NCBI GenBank assembly: GCA_030562195.1
Contig: CM060202.1
Coordinates: 31,858,599 to 31,922,598 of the forward strand
DNA from: Nipponacmea schrenckii
Taxonomy: Eukaryota; Mollusca; Gastropoda; Lottiidae
Length of the DNA stretch: 64,000 nucleotides
Direction: 5' to 3'
Numbering within the stretch: the first letter of the stretch is position 1; the number at the start of each line of letters is the position of its first letter. Below are positions 12,295-24,600 of this stretch, in pieces. The translations under genes were made by a program, and so were the position numbers. The notes under the pieces were generated by a model. The model did not search any database and was not told where the DNA came from. It saw only the letters and a list, made by a program, of their open reading frames with translations.

Positions 12295-12620
12295 TTAAAT
12301 AATACAATGGTTTATGAAATGCCATAGTGATAATGGTATCTTTGCCTCTTCATAATAGCCTAAATGTTTGGTTATTGTTTTTAAATCTATATTTATTGAG
12401 TTCTTTTCCAGAATATTATTAAAATGATTCCAAATTACTTGAGATTCTGTGCATATGAAAAGATGTTGTACAGTTTCCAAGTTAGAAAAACAGAAATCGC
12501 ACATAGTGTTATTTTTAAATCCAATTTTAAATAATTTAATATTTGTGTAGGCTATTTTATGTAGGTATTTAAATTCAAAATTACGTATTTTTATATTTTG
12601 ACAGACTTCGTAAATCCGCT
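12295..12620 (-). pseudogene. LINE reverse transcriptase C-terminal zinc-knuckle fragment
   Basis: The minus-strand frame reads FKYLHKIAYTNIKLFKIG and then MCDFCFSNLETVQHLFIC, with C-x2-C and H/C positions typical of the segment after LINE reverse transcriptases (zf-RVT type). It continues to QVIWNHFNNIL and a stop at 12295. Upstream and downstream parts (12000-12290, 12630-13060) are AT-rich and not readable as protein. Confidence 0.65.
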
Positions 12621-13111
12621 TACATATTTTTTCAAAAAATTTATGCTTTTTTAAAACCGTTTAACAAGATAACTGTTTTAGGTAAGATTTTTTTTCTGTG
12701 TTTAAATCTTTTACATATACAAGGGTTTTTGATATTACCTAAAACAAATTTCATTTTTAGATTATTCTCACAAATTCAAATTGTATTGGGGTTTTTCAGA
12801 AGTGCATTCATTATTCAAAACAACCTTTTCTAGAGACAATATACGTGTTGTCACAACATTCTCTTATATATCTTCTTTACTAAACATATAAAATTTTATA
12901 TTTAACTGCAACTCAGATACTAAAAAGCTTTGTTAATTTAGAGACGAGATTAAGACAGATCACCTGGATAAAGTTAAAATAGTACATCATAATGCTCAAT
13001 ACCTCCAATATTCATAACAATATGATACATAAAGTCTTTAAATGGCATTTAGCAATTGTGAGTACGATATATATGCACAGCTTTATGGAACAACAATCAC
13101 TGGTTAAAGTT

Positions 13112-13154
13112 TATGCTACGTTTCGGCGTGTTTCCCCCGCCGTCCTCAGGCACA
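13112..13154 (-). ncRNA. Predicted hammerhead ribozyme motif, left end of Penelope-like pair
   Basis: Minus-strand copy of the motif described at 16365-16407: CTGAGGA core, GGCG/CGCC stem, GAAAC and the palindromic ACGT. It lies downstream of the minus-strand Penelope reading frame. Confidence 0.55.
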
Positions 13155-13570
13155 GAATGACAAGACATGATAGGCAACGATATATATACAATTGTACTTA
13201 TTATTAAAATAACACAAGAGATAAAATATTTTATTATTGCAACTACATTAATGTTAAAAGGTAAGATAAAAAGGAAAATTCTTAAAATAAAATACAATTC
13301 TGATTCAATTAAGAGGGGTTATAATTAAAATAACACAAGAGATAAAATGTTTTATTATTGCAAATACATTTATGTTTAAAGGTATGATAAAAAGGAAACT
13401 GATACTTAAAATAACATACAATTCTGATTCAATTAAGGGGGTTAATTGAAGATTAAGTAAATAATTGTTTTATTAATAGTGAATAATATCATATAAAACT
13501 AACTAGTGATTGGGAAGTGAAGTGCTTTATTTACCAAATATGAATAAATTTATGCAAATTAATAATTCAG

Positions 13571-15040
13571 TCAGATAAGTTTGTCATATGCATGTGAAAT
13601 TCTGACACCTTCATCTCTGTTTAGGTCTGGCTGGTATCTTCTGATGTTGATGGCTTCATGAAGTCTCCTGGTTTTATCAATATGCTTATTTAATGTCAGT
13701 ATGTTGGTATTTTCAAAGTTTACTTTATGTCCCGTTTTTCTCCCCATAGCAAGATGTTCAGCTACCGCTGATGTTCCTTCATTACCAGGTTTGTCTTGGT
13801 GGTCTTTTAGACGAACATCAAGGGGTCTTTTGGTTTCCCCAATGTAAGAGCTTCCACAGGAACATTCAACTCGGTAAACGCATCCCTTAGGCTTTTGGTT
13901 GTTGGAGGGATTCAATTTTCCATTGGCTTTGAGTAAGTTTTTAAGTGTTGTATTACCCGAAAACACTGTTTCAATACCAACCGACTTCTTTAGGATCTTC
14001 TTAATTTGGTATGATGCCTTTCCAATGAATGGTATAACTATGCGGTTTGGGGGTCTGTTTGTGTCAGATTGTTGGTTGGTGGGTTTTGCCATCAGTGTTG
14101 ATCGAATGGCTTCATGAACAAAAGTAGAAGGATAGTTGTTGTGCATACAAAATACATTCTTGATGTGTTGTAGCTCTTGTTGAAAGTATTCTGGATCACA
14201 AATCCTTTTTGCTCTTCTGACCAGTGTTGTGATGGCTGCCCTTTTGACATGTTGAGGTGTGTTAGACTGGAAGTTTACATACTGATCTGTATGTGTAGGT
14301 TTCCTATAAACACACGTCTTCAGCTGACCTCCTATCCGCATAATTCTCACATCCAAAAAGGGTATTGAGTCATTTTCTTCTTTTTCCATAGTAAATTTTA
14401 TCCTTCGATGCTGAGCATTTAGGTGTTGAAGTAGAGCAGTTGGCTCATCATTTTCTCCAAGCATAACAAAGGTGTCATCAACTTTCCGGAACCAGCAGAT
14501 TGGCGAGATTGGTGATGTTTCCATGGTCTTTTCTTCAAAGGCTGTCATGTAGATTTCAGTGATCAACGGTGACAAGGGGCTTCCCATTGGTAGACCGTGG
14601 ATTTGTTCGTAGATCTCATCTCCCCAAGTGAAGTAGGTAGATGACATACACATCTGAATTAGGTCGACAATGCTGTCTGTAGTTAGTGTGGTATCTAATG
14701 GAGTATCTAATTCTGATATCTTTTCTCTGATGATACTCAACACATCCTTACATGGAACATTGGTGAATAGGTCGACGACATCATATGAGTACATCTTCCC
14801 GATGTTCTGCAGTTCCTTCAATTTGGTAACAAATTCATCTGAGTCTTTGATGAAGGAGTTAGAGGTTTTCCCTAGTGGTGCCAAGATTCTGCTAAGGTGT
14901 TGGGCGATGTTGTAGAATACAGAATCCCGAGAGCATATGAGTAGCCGAGCCTTGATAGGGTTTTTGTGAATCTTAATTGTTGCTCTGGCATATGGTGGAC
15001 GTGGGTGGCGGCTTGATCTCAGTTTTAAACAAGACGATAA
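13571..15040 (-). pseudogene. Penelope-like reverse transcriptase plus GIY-YIG endonuclease, N-truncated
   Basis: Long uninterrupted minus-strand frame. In order it shows a palm/finger segment with MYSYDVVDLFTNVPC (first catalytic Asp), QIHGLPMGSPLSP, and FRKVDDTFVM (the YxDD-like box, here VDD). Then come FLDVRI and YRKPTHTDQYVNF. A C-terminal GIY-YIG domain follows: GCVYRVECSCGSSYIGETKR with the downstream Arg and His. It ends SHAYDKLI-stop. The open frame continues upstream to 15154, but that extra part is the antisense of the inverted partner and not native protein. The N-terminal region of a normal element is missing, so this copy is truncated although its remaining frame is intact. Confidence 0.85.
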
Positions 15041-15948
15041 GATGTACTCATATGATGTCGTCGACCTATTCACCAATGTTCCATGTAAGGATGTGTTGAG
15101 TATCATCAGAGAAAAGATATCAGAATTAGATACTCCATTAGATACCACACTCAATACCCTTTTTGGATGTGAGAATTATGCGGATAGGAGGTCAGCTGAA
15201 GACGTGTGTTTATAGGAAACCTACACATACAGATCAGTATGTAAACTTCCAGTCTAACACACCTCAACATGTCAAAAGGGCAGCCATCACAACACTGGTC
15301 AGAAGAGCAAAAAGGATTTGTGATCCAGAATACTTTCAACAAGAGCTACAACACATCAAGAATGTATTTTGTATGCACAACAACTATCCTTCTACTTTTG
15401 TTCATGAAGCCATTCGATCAACACTGATGGCAAAACCCACCAACCAACAATCTGACACAAACAGACCCCCAAACCGCATAGTTATACCATTCATTGGAAA
15501 GGCATCATACCAAATTAAGAAGATCCTAAAGAAGTCGGTTGGTATTGAAACAGTGTTTTCGGGTAATACAACACTTAAAGACTTACTCAAAGCCAATGGA
15601 AAATTGAATCCCTCCAACAACCAAAAGCCTAAGGGATGCGTTTACCGAGTTGAATGTTCCTGTGGAAGCTCTTACATTGGGGAAACCAAAAGACCCCTTG
15701 ATGTTCGTCTAAAAGACCACCAAGACAAACCTGGCAATGAAGGAACATCAGCGGTAGCTGAACATCTTGCTATGGGGAGAAAAACAGGACATAAAGTAAA
15801 CTTTGAAAATACCAACATACTGACATTAAATAAGCATATTGATAAAACCAGGAGACTTCATGAAGCCATCAACATCAGAAGATACCAGCCAGACCTAAAC
15901 AGAGATGAAGGTGTCAGAATTTCACATGCATATGACAAACTTATCTGA
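15037..15948 (+). pseudogene. Second Penelope-like copy: internal deletion, endonuclease intact
   Basis: Starts in the SYDVVDLFTNVP segment and reads to …LDTTL. It then jumps to the FLDVRIMRIGG region at about 15155, so the QIHGLPMGSPL and VDD motifs are deleted. From 15163 the frame is open to 15948 and nearly identical to the left copy, including GIY-YIG. The catalytic reverse transcriptase core is gone. Confidence 0.8.
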
Positions 15949-16364
15949 CTGAATTATTAATTTGCATAAATTTATTCATATTTGGTAAATAAAGCACTTC
16001 ACTTCCCAATCACTAGTTAGTTTTATATGATATTATTCACTATTAATAAAACAATTATTTACTTAATCTTCAATTAACCCCCTTAATTGAATCAGAATTG
16101 TATGTTATTTTAAGTATCAGTTTCCTTTTTATCATACCTTTAAACATAAATGTATTTGCAATAATAAAACATTTTATCTCTTGTGTTATTTTAATTATAA
16201 CCCCTCTTAATTGAATCAGAATTGTATGTTATTTTAAGAATTTTCCTTTTTATCTTACCTTTTAACATTAATGTAGTTGCAATAATAAAATATTTTATCT
16301 CTTGTGTTATTTTAATAATAAGTACAATTGTATATATATCGTTGCCTATCATGTCTTGTCATTC

Positions 16365-16407
16365 TGTGCCTGAGGACGGCGGGGGAAACACGCCGAAACG
16401 TAGCATA
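16365..16407 (+). ncRNA. Predicted hammerhead ribozyme motif, right end of Penelope-like pair
   Basis: Read 5' to 3': TGTGC, then CTGAGGA (fits CUGANGA), one C, then the GGCG/CGCC stem with a GGGGAAACA loop. GAAAC and GTA follow, then GCATA, which pairs with TGTGC as stem I. Stem III would be only the ACGT palindrome, as in dimer-acting minimal hammerheads reported from Penelope-like elements. The single C after the core is a deviation. The fold is worked out by eye. Confidence 0.55.
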
Positions 16408-16511
16408 AACTTTAACCAGTGATTGTTGTTCCATAAAGCTGTGCATATATATAATATGATACATGTTTAACAATATGCAAATAACACAATCATATTTTCG
16501 AGTCGGGCGAT

Positions 16512-16945
16512 CTAAAAGAAGGTTTTTGTGATAGTGCCTAAGGTTCTATTGTGAGTTTCTACTGGGGCATTTAAAAGCCTCTCTTCAAAGTTAGAGTCAT
16601 CAAATATATCAAATTTAATTTTGTTTCTGCCTTCAGACTTAGCAAAAACATTACAGTCATAATACCAAGCTGAGCTAACACATTCTACACGTTTAAGTCT
16701 TTTGAGCAGTTCCATATTAAGTTTTGTGATGTCATCATATATGGGAAATTTATTCTTAAAGAAAGATTTTCTACATCGCATAATTTTATTTTTGAGATCA
16801 CTGTTTTTAAGTTTAACAATTACCGGTTTTGGTTTAGATTTGTCTCTGATGGGGATCCTATGGATTGCAGTAATGTCATTTTAGGAGTATTACAATATTA
16901 CTATTTTCTTCAGCCAATTTGCTTATTTGTGATTGTAATTCTGAT
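16512..16945 (-). pseudogene. LINE ORF1-like protein fragment
   Basis: The minus-strand frame enters from the gap with a coiled-coil-like SELQSQISKLAEENSNI. After a shift it gives MRCRKSFFKNKFPIYDDITK and KRVECVSSAWYYDCNVFAKS, resembling the C-terminal half of LINE ORF1 RNA-binding proteins (basic, K-rich, …AW…G.ifak pattern). Stop at 16512. The remainder is lost in the gap. Confidence 0.55.
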
Positions 16946-17445
16946 NNNNNNNNNNNNNNNNNNNNNNNNNNNNNNNNNNNNNNNNNNNNNNNNNNNNNNN
17001 NNNNNNNNNNNNNNNNNNNNNNNNNNNNNNNNNNNNNNNNNNNNNNNNNNNNNNNNNNNNNNNNNNNNNNNNNNNNNNNNNNNNNNNNNNNNNNNNNNNN
17101 NNNNNNNNNNNNNNNNNNNNNNNNNNNNNNNNNNNNNNNNNNNNNNNNNNNNNNNNNNNNNNNNNNNNNNNNNNNNNNNNNNNNNNNNNNNNNNNNNNNN
17201 NNNNNNNNNNNNNNNNNNNNNNNNNNNNNNNNNNNNNNNNNNNNNNNNNNNNNNNNNNNNNNNNNNNNNNNNNNNNNNNNNNNNNNNNNNNNNNNNNNNN
17301 NNNNNNNNNNNNNNNNNNNNNNNNNNNNNNNNNNNNNNNNNNNNNNNNNNNNNNNNNNNNNNNNNNNNNNNNNNNNNNNNNNNNNNNNNNNNNNNNNNNN
17401 NNNNNNNNNNNNNNNNNNNNNNNNNNNNNNNNNNNNNNNNNNNNN
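16946..17445. other. Assembly gap (500 N)
   Basis: Exactly 500 N, a placeholder length. The left side is a LINE ORF1 fragment; the right side starts abruptly inside the repeated 3' flank of the receptor genes (equivalent to 4866). Confidence 1.
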
Positions 17446-18573
17446 AAAACAATTATATATTATAAAAAACATTACAAAACAGTTTGATATTATATATCAC
17501 AAAAAGAGGTTATTCAATATCTAACTAAACAATTCAGAGCGAGATCGCTGAATAAAATAGATAATTCATTTTTATTTTGACGTGACTGAGAAAGGTACAT
17601 AATATAATAAAACATTTATTTTTTTATATACGAAGTGTATAAATTTGGTCAAAATTTGATTAATAGCTATTTATTAATTGTCTTATTATATTATTGTCTC
17701 GATTGCACTAACATGTAATTTTTTCATCATTCATGTAATCAGTAACCAGACAGAGTTTTCTTTTGGGCATTTCTACTAACATTTCAGATCAGAATTTAAC
17801 ATAATAATACCTTGTTCGTAGTATTTTAAGACACAGTCCTCAAGGATTAGAAAATATCTAACACAGTCTTAGTTTAAAAGAAACTATATTTTGTAGGAAC
17901 ATAACATGCACAAAAAAGGCAACAGGAATTTGACTAGGACTATGGTGTCATAATGTTTCCTCAACACAACATGCCACTGAAAGTTTGTCATAGATAAATT
18001 TAACACTTTCACCTCATATACCATTCCATCTAGTAAAAGGGTTGTTTTTCTAATCAAAACAGAGATTTTACTCCACGCGAATTACAATGCTCTCGAAGAT
18101 GCCGAATTTCAGGAATTTAAAAAACTTTGGTATAATATTTTGATATATTGCATTCATTATTTAAGTACATGAATATAATTTTAATATGTATATGTTTTAA
18201 TACAACTACCAAATTCTCAATACCACTATTATAATGATATTGAAGGTAAATATTATATAAGTAACCAAGTCAAATAACATATAAAATAGAAGTGAAGGTA
18301 AAAAAAATGTGTCAAATAAGGTAAGTCAATCTTGTTTTAGGACTTTCTTAACCTTAATGGAAACGATTCTTATTTGTACTGATAATATCAGTGCATTTCG
18401 TAACTTTAGTTTATAGTGCTAACTGTGATAATCATAAGCATATCAAAAAAATTATAAAGTAAAGGGCACACATTGCCACCTTATACCAATGTAAATGTTT
18501 CTGTACTGAATATCTATATAATACTCGCATGTAGACAGTAATATATAGTTCTTAATATCTATCTTCAGTTGCT
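17446..18573. other. 3' flank of gene A
   Basis: AT-rich, no exon. Shares its sequence with 4866-6224, 43490-44831 and 60300-60980, with a different segment at about 17660-17850. Probably contains the gene A 3' UTR; no polyadenylation site can be chosen with confidence. Confidence 0.55.
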
Positions 18574-18677
18574 TCAATTGGTTTGTTGTTTTTTAGATTC
18601 GTCTATTGAAACTCCTGAAGTTGTGTTATAATAGACAGGTGAAGCTTGATTTGTTGAGTTTTCAGGATTTCTAGAGT
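18574..18677 (-). CDS. Gene A exon 18: C-terminal cytoplasmic tail
   Basis: A 104-bp exon, phase 1 start, TGA at 18574-18576. It encodes 34 residues rich in Asn, Ser and Thr with the motif [10 protein letters not shown] (a pY-x-N-like site) and ends KKQQTN. Conserved in gene D (6225-6328) and at 44832-44935. Confidence 0.8.
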
Positions 18678-21600
18678 CTGCAAAATATGAAAATAAAAAT
18701 TATGTAAATATATCAAATACATATTAGTGCATGCAATTCCTTCATTGAGATAAGGGTCTTTTACACGGTTGTTAAAGAGGGTCTAGGCAGAAAGTTTTGT
18801 CGTGAAAATAGGACGAATTTCCACTAATTGTTCAGTACAAAATATTTCCCTCTTTATGTATTGAATGATATTGTACGTGTTTCGAAGAGTAAAACCAATT
18901 TTTTTTTACGAATTTTAAAGATATACTTTCATTCTGCAACAGAAAACTGTCAATGTATCTTTGAGTACACAAGTAGAGAGTCACAATCTTTATAAGATAA
19001 AATAATAAAATAACTATATTACAAAATAGAACAAACCTAGATTAATATAATCTGATACTGCTGGAACGTGAGTAACACTTTCATTTTCACTTAAAAGAAT
19101 ATACAATATAGTTATTGCTTAAATCTTCTATTCACAAATGACTTTCTAACTCTTTATCTCTAACTGGGGTCCAAACAAAAATCACCTTTTACAGGTTACT
19201 TGGCTAGTACCCTACTCAACATATATACACCATACATTATTCCCGATTTTAAACCTTTTATCGGTTCTAATTTCTAACAGAAATCTTACAGATTTAGTTA
19301 TGTTTATTTTCAGTTTTCAAATATAAATGTTTTTACCTTGATCTGGATTCAGTTCTACCTTGTTCTTTTGTAGCTGAAATGAAACACGATAAACTGATTT
19401 TCTTAACATATTTGCTAATAGAATAATAAAAAATGAAAAGACGCTGCAAACATAATAATTGAAAGTCTGAAATTGACAATTAGAGTTACATCCCTTAATC
19501 TTGACATCGTACATTCTTTTAAAACATAATGTAATATAGCCTACAAGATTAAAGTTTTATAATACTATGGAATGGTGATAGAGATGTGATGTGGTGTAAT
19601 ATTGACTTCTTGTAAAATCTTGTGAATACCATCTATAGTAATCTTTTGAAATCTAGTTTTGTTGCAAAAGACATTATAATGTATTGTTTGGAGAACTTTA
19701 AGCCAGTGTCCCTTTATTCTGATCTAGATTTGTGCAACTGGTTGGTATATGACATGTTAACGTTAGTTTCCAGATAAAGCTGATATGGCAGCTATTCGGA
19801 CAGAAATAACATATTGACTTATTGAATATTTTGAGAGATACAAACCTAAATCATCATAAATATGAGCTGTTGTTGGTCCTGTACTTTCATAAACACTATA
19901 AATGAAAAAAAATGTTACAATTGAAAAAATGTAGCAAATAGGGTGTTCTACATTATTAAACGCCTTTTCCTTAAGGAAAAATAATGATTTATGTGTAATT
20001 GGAGATCATAATAAATAGATAACAAAAATATAACATTGGTTCATTGAGGACATTATTATATACTCACTTGCTCTGAGAATGGCTTGAATCTGAAAAAAAT
20101 TAACAATTATCAAAAAAGTTATAAGGGTTTTAAGTACAATATAATGCACATTTGCATTTGTTAAAGGTTCAATGACAAATGTTTCAATTAAAATTTCCTT
20201 TTACGCAACAAATTTTGTGTATGCAATACTTAAGTCACTGAAACTTTTTTTGGGGCCTTTTTTTTTACCCAATTTAAACAGTCCTCAGAAATACCAAGCT
20301 CTAAGAAAATCGCAAAATACCTTGAAATATACCTCAAAAATTTCACTGTTTTTTTTTTTTTTTCGTGCTGAAAGCGGCTGGTCTTCAGTCAGTCTGAAAA
20401 TTGGTGTCCTGTTGACAAAATCTACAATTGTTATTACATGTACTTTCTTTTTGTTTTATCAGTGTGGGCCTGCGCAGTAGTCTATTTATAACTCTTTGAT
20501 TTTCCAATATGGCGGGACGTTCATAATATCTTAAGACATTATGATTTTCAAACACGGATAAATATGTATACCCATGGATTTGAAGGCTCAAATTTCAAAA
20601 GTAAGCTCTGTAGACTATGTCTGATTAGCTAAACAAAAGATTTCATGTGTTTGAGGCTGTCGGATGATTGTCCGAAACAAATCAAGCCTGTGCCCCTTTA
20701 AATACGCAATAATGACACACCATACACATGGAATGCTACGTTTGGAAATTTATGAAAAAAATAAGCGAGTGTGCAAAATGTTTATTACCTTCAATAATAC
20801 TAAATACGTGATTTAAAATTGTACCTTTATATTGTCTGTATTTAATGATACCAAAATAGAGTCCAAAGATGATCAAAACAATCGCCATGATAGTAATAAC
20901 CACTGCTAAGATAATTATTGTATCTTTATCATTGTTACCTAAAATATAACACACCAACCATAAACCAAATAAACTAAGATGAACAATTCGATGGAAGTTG
21001 ATTTATATTTAGGAACAGGGAATCGGACCTCCATTGTAACAAATAAATGATGTACTTTGAAATGTAATAATTTTGAAATTTGTAGCTATAAGTCATGAGG
21101 ATAATCATCTCATGTTGTGAATTAACCACTAACCTGTATCTTCTTTTATAGCAGTACAGTCAGTTCCTTGATATCCATCTAGACAATCACATGCTCCATC
21201 TATATTATTACACTGGTCTTTTGATTGACAAAATCTTGCTGAACAATTTGATAAACAATTATATCCATAAAATCCTTCATTACATTCTAGATGAAGAAAC
21301 ATAAAGGAATTAATTATAAAAATGTTGAATTAGTAAAAAAACTAGTATAATTTGATTTCCTTCAGTCGATTTTTGTTTTCGTCTTCTGTAATAAATTAAA
21401 TTACATAAATTAATGTTGTCCTATTTTTGAATATTTCTCTAAAAACAATACCTTGTGTACAGTCTATGAACTGAAAACCTGGTTGACATCCATCAATACA
21501 TTCTCCTGTTTTACTGTCACATTTTGAACTAGAATTGCTTACAATTATGAACGTATTTCGAGAGCCTTAAAATATTATGTAAGCTAAATTTGCAATGACC

Positions 21601-24600
21601 TACATCTAGACAATATATTGAATATCATTTGACCTAGTTTTCAAACTCATAAAATAATTAGGTCATACCTTCCGTAACGGTTAAAAATGGCGAAAATATG
21701 AAAATTATCAATTTTTGCTGTATTTAAGTACACTTATCTCTGTGAATTTTTTAAGGAAGCCAAATAAAAAAATACCTACTCGTAAACAATATATTGAATA
21801 TTATTTGACTTAATTTTCAAGGTCATAGATTAAGTGGGTCACAACTTCCGTAGCCGTTAAAGTGACCTAATTTTGAAAAAATCGAAATTTGAATAATTCG
21901 AAAAAAAATACGAAATTTAAAAATCGGCCTCCAAGAAAAGGTAGATAATGATCCATTGTATCTCTGTGCTAAATTTCATCAAAATCGGTCTATCAGTAGA
22001 GTCTGAATTTCGGATTTAAGAATTGTAACGAAAATTCAAAATGGCGGCCGATATGGCAGCTTGACCTAATTATTTAGGTCAAATCAATTACTATTGACAA
22101 GTTATTTATAAAACAGTTTTCACTTTTCACCTAGCAGTTATAGACCGGAAGTTACGTAATTACGTCATTTGAGGCTAAACCGGAAGAGGAATTTTTTTTT
22201 CACATTTTTTCAAAAATTATAAACATATCGCCTATCAACTGGTAAAGTTTCAAAATTTTACCATTTATATTAAAGGAGAAATCACGGTCTGAAATTTTTG
22301 CCGATGACCCTTGAATATTGAATTGCAAATCGTGGGTAAAATATTTAACCTAATTGCATAAAACCTATAATTGTTAGTTGACAAATACATTGAAGTTTTC
22401 AAATCTGAAAATCCGGTCAAAATCGAACTGAAAATAAACTTGCTAAAGCAAAAAAACCTGAACTTCCGGTTCTCACTTCCTGTTAGAGATAGAACTTCCG
22501 GTTTTGTTTTATTTGATAATAGAAATCATTCTAAGATCAACTGTATATTTAGAATTTCTGCACCTTTTACCAGTTTGTCTGCAAACTCATCCAAGAATTA
22601 CAAAAAAAAAAAAAAAAAAACTAGAATTGCTTACAATTATGAACGTATTTCGAGAGCCTTAAAATATTATGTAGGCTAAATTTGCAATTACCTACATCTA
22701 GACAATATATTGAATATCATTTGACCTAGTTTTCAAAGTCATAAAATAATTAGGTCACACCTTCCGTAACGGTTAATGATGGCGAAAATATGAAAATTAT
22801 CAATTTTTGCTGTATTTAAGTACACTTATCTCTATGAATTTTTTAAGTAAGCCAAATTAAAAAATATCTACTCGTAGACAATATATTGAATATTATTTGA
22901 CCTAATTTTCAAGGTCATAGATTAAGTGGGTCACACCTTCCGTAGCCGTTAAAGTGACCTAATTTTGAAAAAATCGAAATTTAAATAATTCGAAAGAAAA
23001 TACGAAATTTGAAAATCGGTCTCCAAGAAAAGGTAGATAATGATCCATTGTATCTATGTGCTAAATTTCATCAAAATCGGTCTATCAGTAGTGTCTGAAT
23101 TTCGGATTTAAGAATTGTAACAAAAATTCAAAATGGCGGCCGATATGGCAGCTTGACCTAATTATTTAGGTCAAATCAATTACTATTGACAAGTTATTTC
23201 TAAAACAGTTTTCACTTTTCACCTAGCAGTTATAGACCGGAAGTTACGTAATTACGTCATTTGAGGCTAAACCGGAAGTAGAATTTTTTTTTTCACATTT
23301 TTTCAAAAATTATAATCATATCGCCTATCAACTGGTAAAGTTTCAAAATTTTACCATTTATATTAAAGGAGAAATCACGGTCTGAAATTTTTGCCGATGA
23401 CCCTTGAATATTGAATTGCAAATCGTGGGTAAAATATTTAACCTAATTGCATAAAACCTATAATTGTTAGTTGACAAATACATTGAAGTTTTCAGATCTG
23501 AAAATCCGGTCAAAATCGAACTGAAAATAAACTTGCTAAAGCAAAAAAACATGAACTTCCGGTTCTCACTTCCTGTCAGAGATAGAACTTCCGGTTTTGT
23601 TTTATTTGATAATAGAAATCATTCTAAGATCAACTGTAGATTTAGAATTTCTGCACCTTTTACCAGTTTGTCTGCAAACTCATCCAAGAATTACAAAAAA
23701 AAAAAAAAAAAAAATAAAATAATCCGAACGATTACAATACGTTTTCGCCAAAGTCGAAATACGTAACTAGAATTGCTTACAATTATGAACGTATTTCGAG
23801 AGCCTTAAAATATTATGTAGGCAAAATTTGTAATTACCTACATCTAGACAATATATTGAATATCATTTGACCTAGTTTTCAAAGTCATAAAATAATTAGG
23901 TCACACCTTCCGTAACGGTTAATGATGGCGAAAATATGAAAATTATCAATTTTTGCTGTATGTAAGTACACTTATCTCTATGAATTTTTTAAGTAAGCCA
24001 AATAAAAAAATATCTATTCGTAGACAATATATTGAATATTATTTGACCTAATTTTCAAGGTCATAGATTAAGTGGGTCACACCTTCCGTAGCCGTTAAAG
24101 TGACCTAATTTTGAAAAATTTTTTAAAAATTCGAAAGAAAATACGAAATTTGAAAATCGGTCTCCAAGAAAAGGTAGATAATGATCCATTGTATCTATGT
24201 GCTAAATTTCATCAAAATCGGTCCATCAGTAGTGTCTGAATTTCGGATTTAAGAATTGTAACGAAAATTCAAAATGGCGGCCGATATGGCAGCTCGACCT
24301 AATTATTTAGGTCAAATCAATTACTATTGACAAGTTATTTATAAAACAGTTTTCACTTTTCACCTAGCAGTTATAGACCGGAAGTTACGTAATTACGTCA
24401 TTTGAGGCTAAACCGGAAGTGGATTTTTTTTTCTCACATTTTTTCAAAAATTATAAACATATCGCCTATCAACTGGTAAAGTTTCAAAATTTTACCATTT
24501 ATATTAAAGGAGAAATCACGGTCTGAAATTTTTGCCGATGACCCTTGAATATTGAATTGCAAATCGTGGGTAAAATATTTAACCTAATTGCATAAAACCT

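Larger units (their letters stand above)
13070..16452. mobile_element. Penelope-like element, inverted pair of copies
   Basis: Two copies of one Penelope-like element lie head to head. The left, longer copy is on the minus strand (13070 to about 15040) and the right, shorter copy is on the plus strand (about 15037-16452). Their outer ends mirror each other almost base for base: the 13070-13570 flank equals the 15949-16452 flank in inverse orientation. Each outer end carries the predicted hammerhead motif. Such nested and inverted arrangements are known for Penelope-like elements. Neither copy has the N-terminal part. Confidence 0.85.

Noticed and set aside
14670..15154. N-terminal extension of the left Penelope-like frame (MSVVSNGVSNSDIF…)
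   Set aside because: It is the antisense of the inverted partner copy at the junction, not native element protein.
16860..17524. Long open frames of about 180-200 residues across 16.9-17.5 kb, and similar ones at 45.3-45.9 and 61.0-61.6 kb
   Set aside because: They consist almost wholly of undetermined residues across the 500-N gaps.
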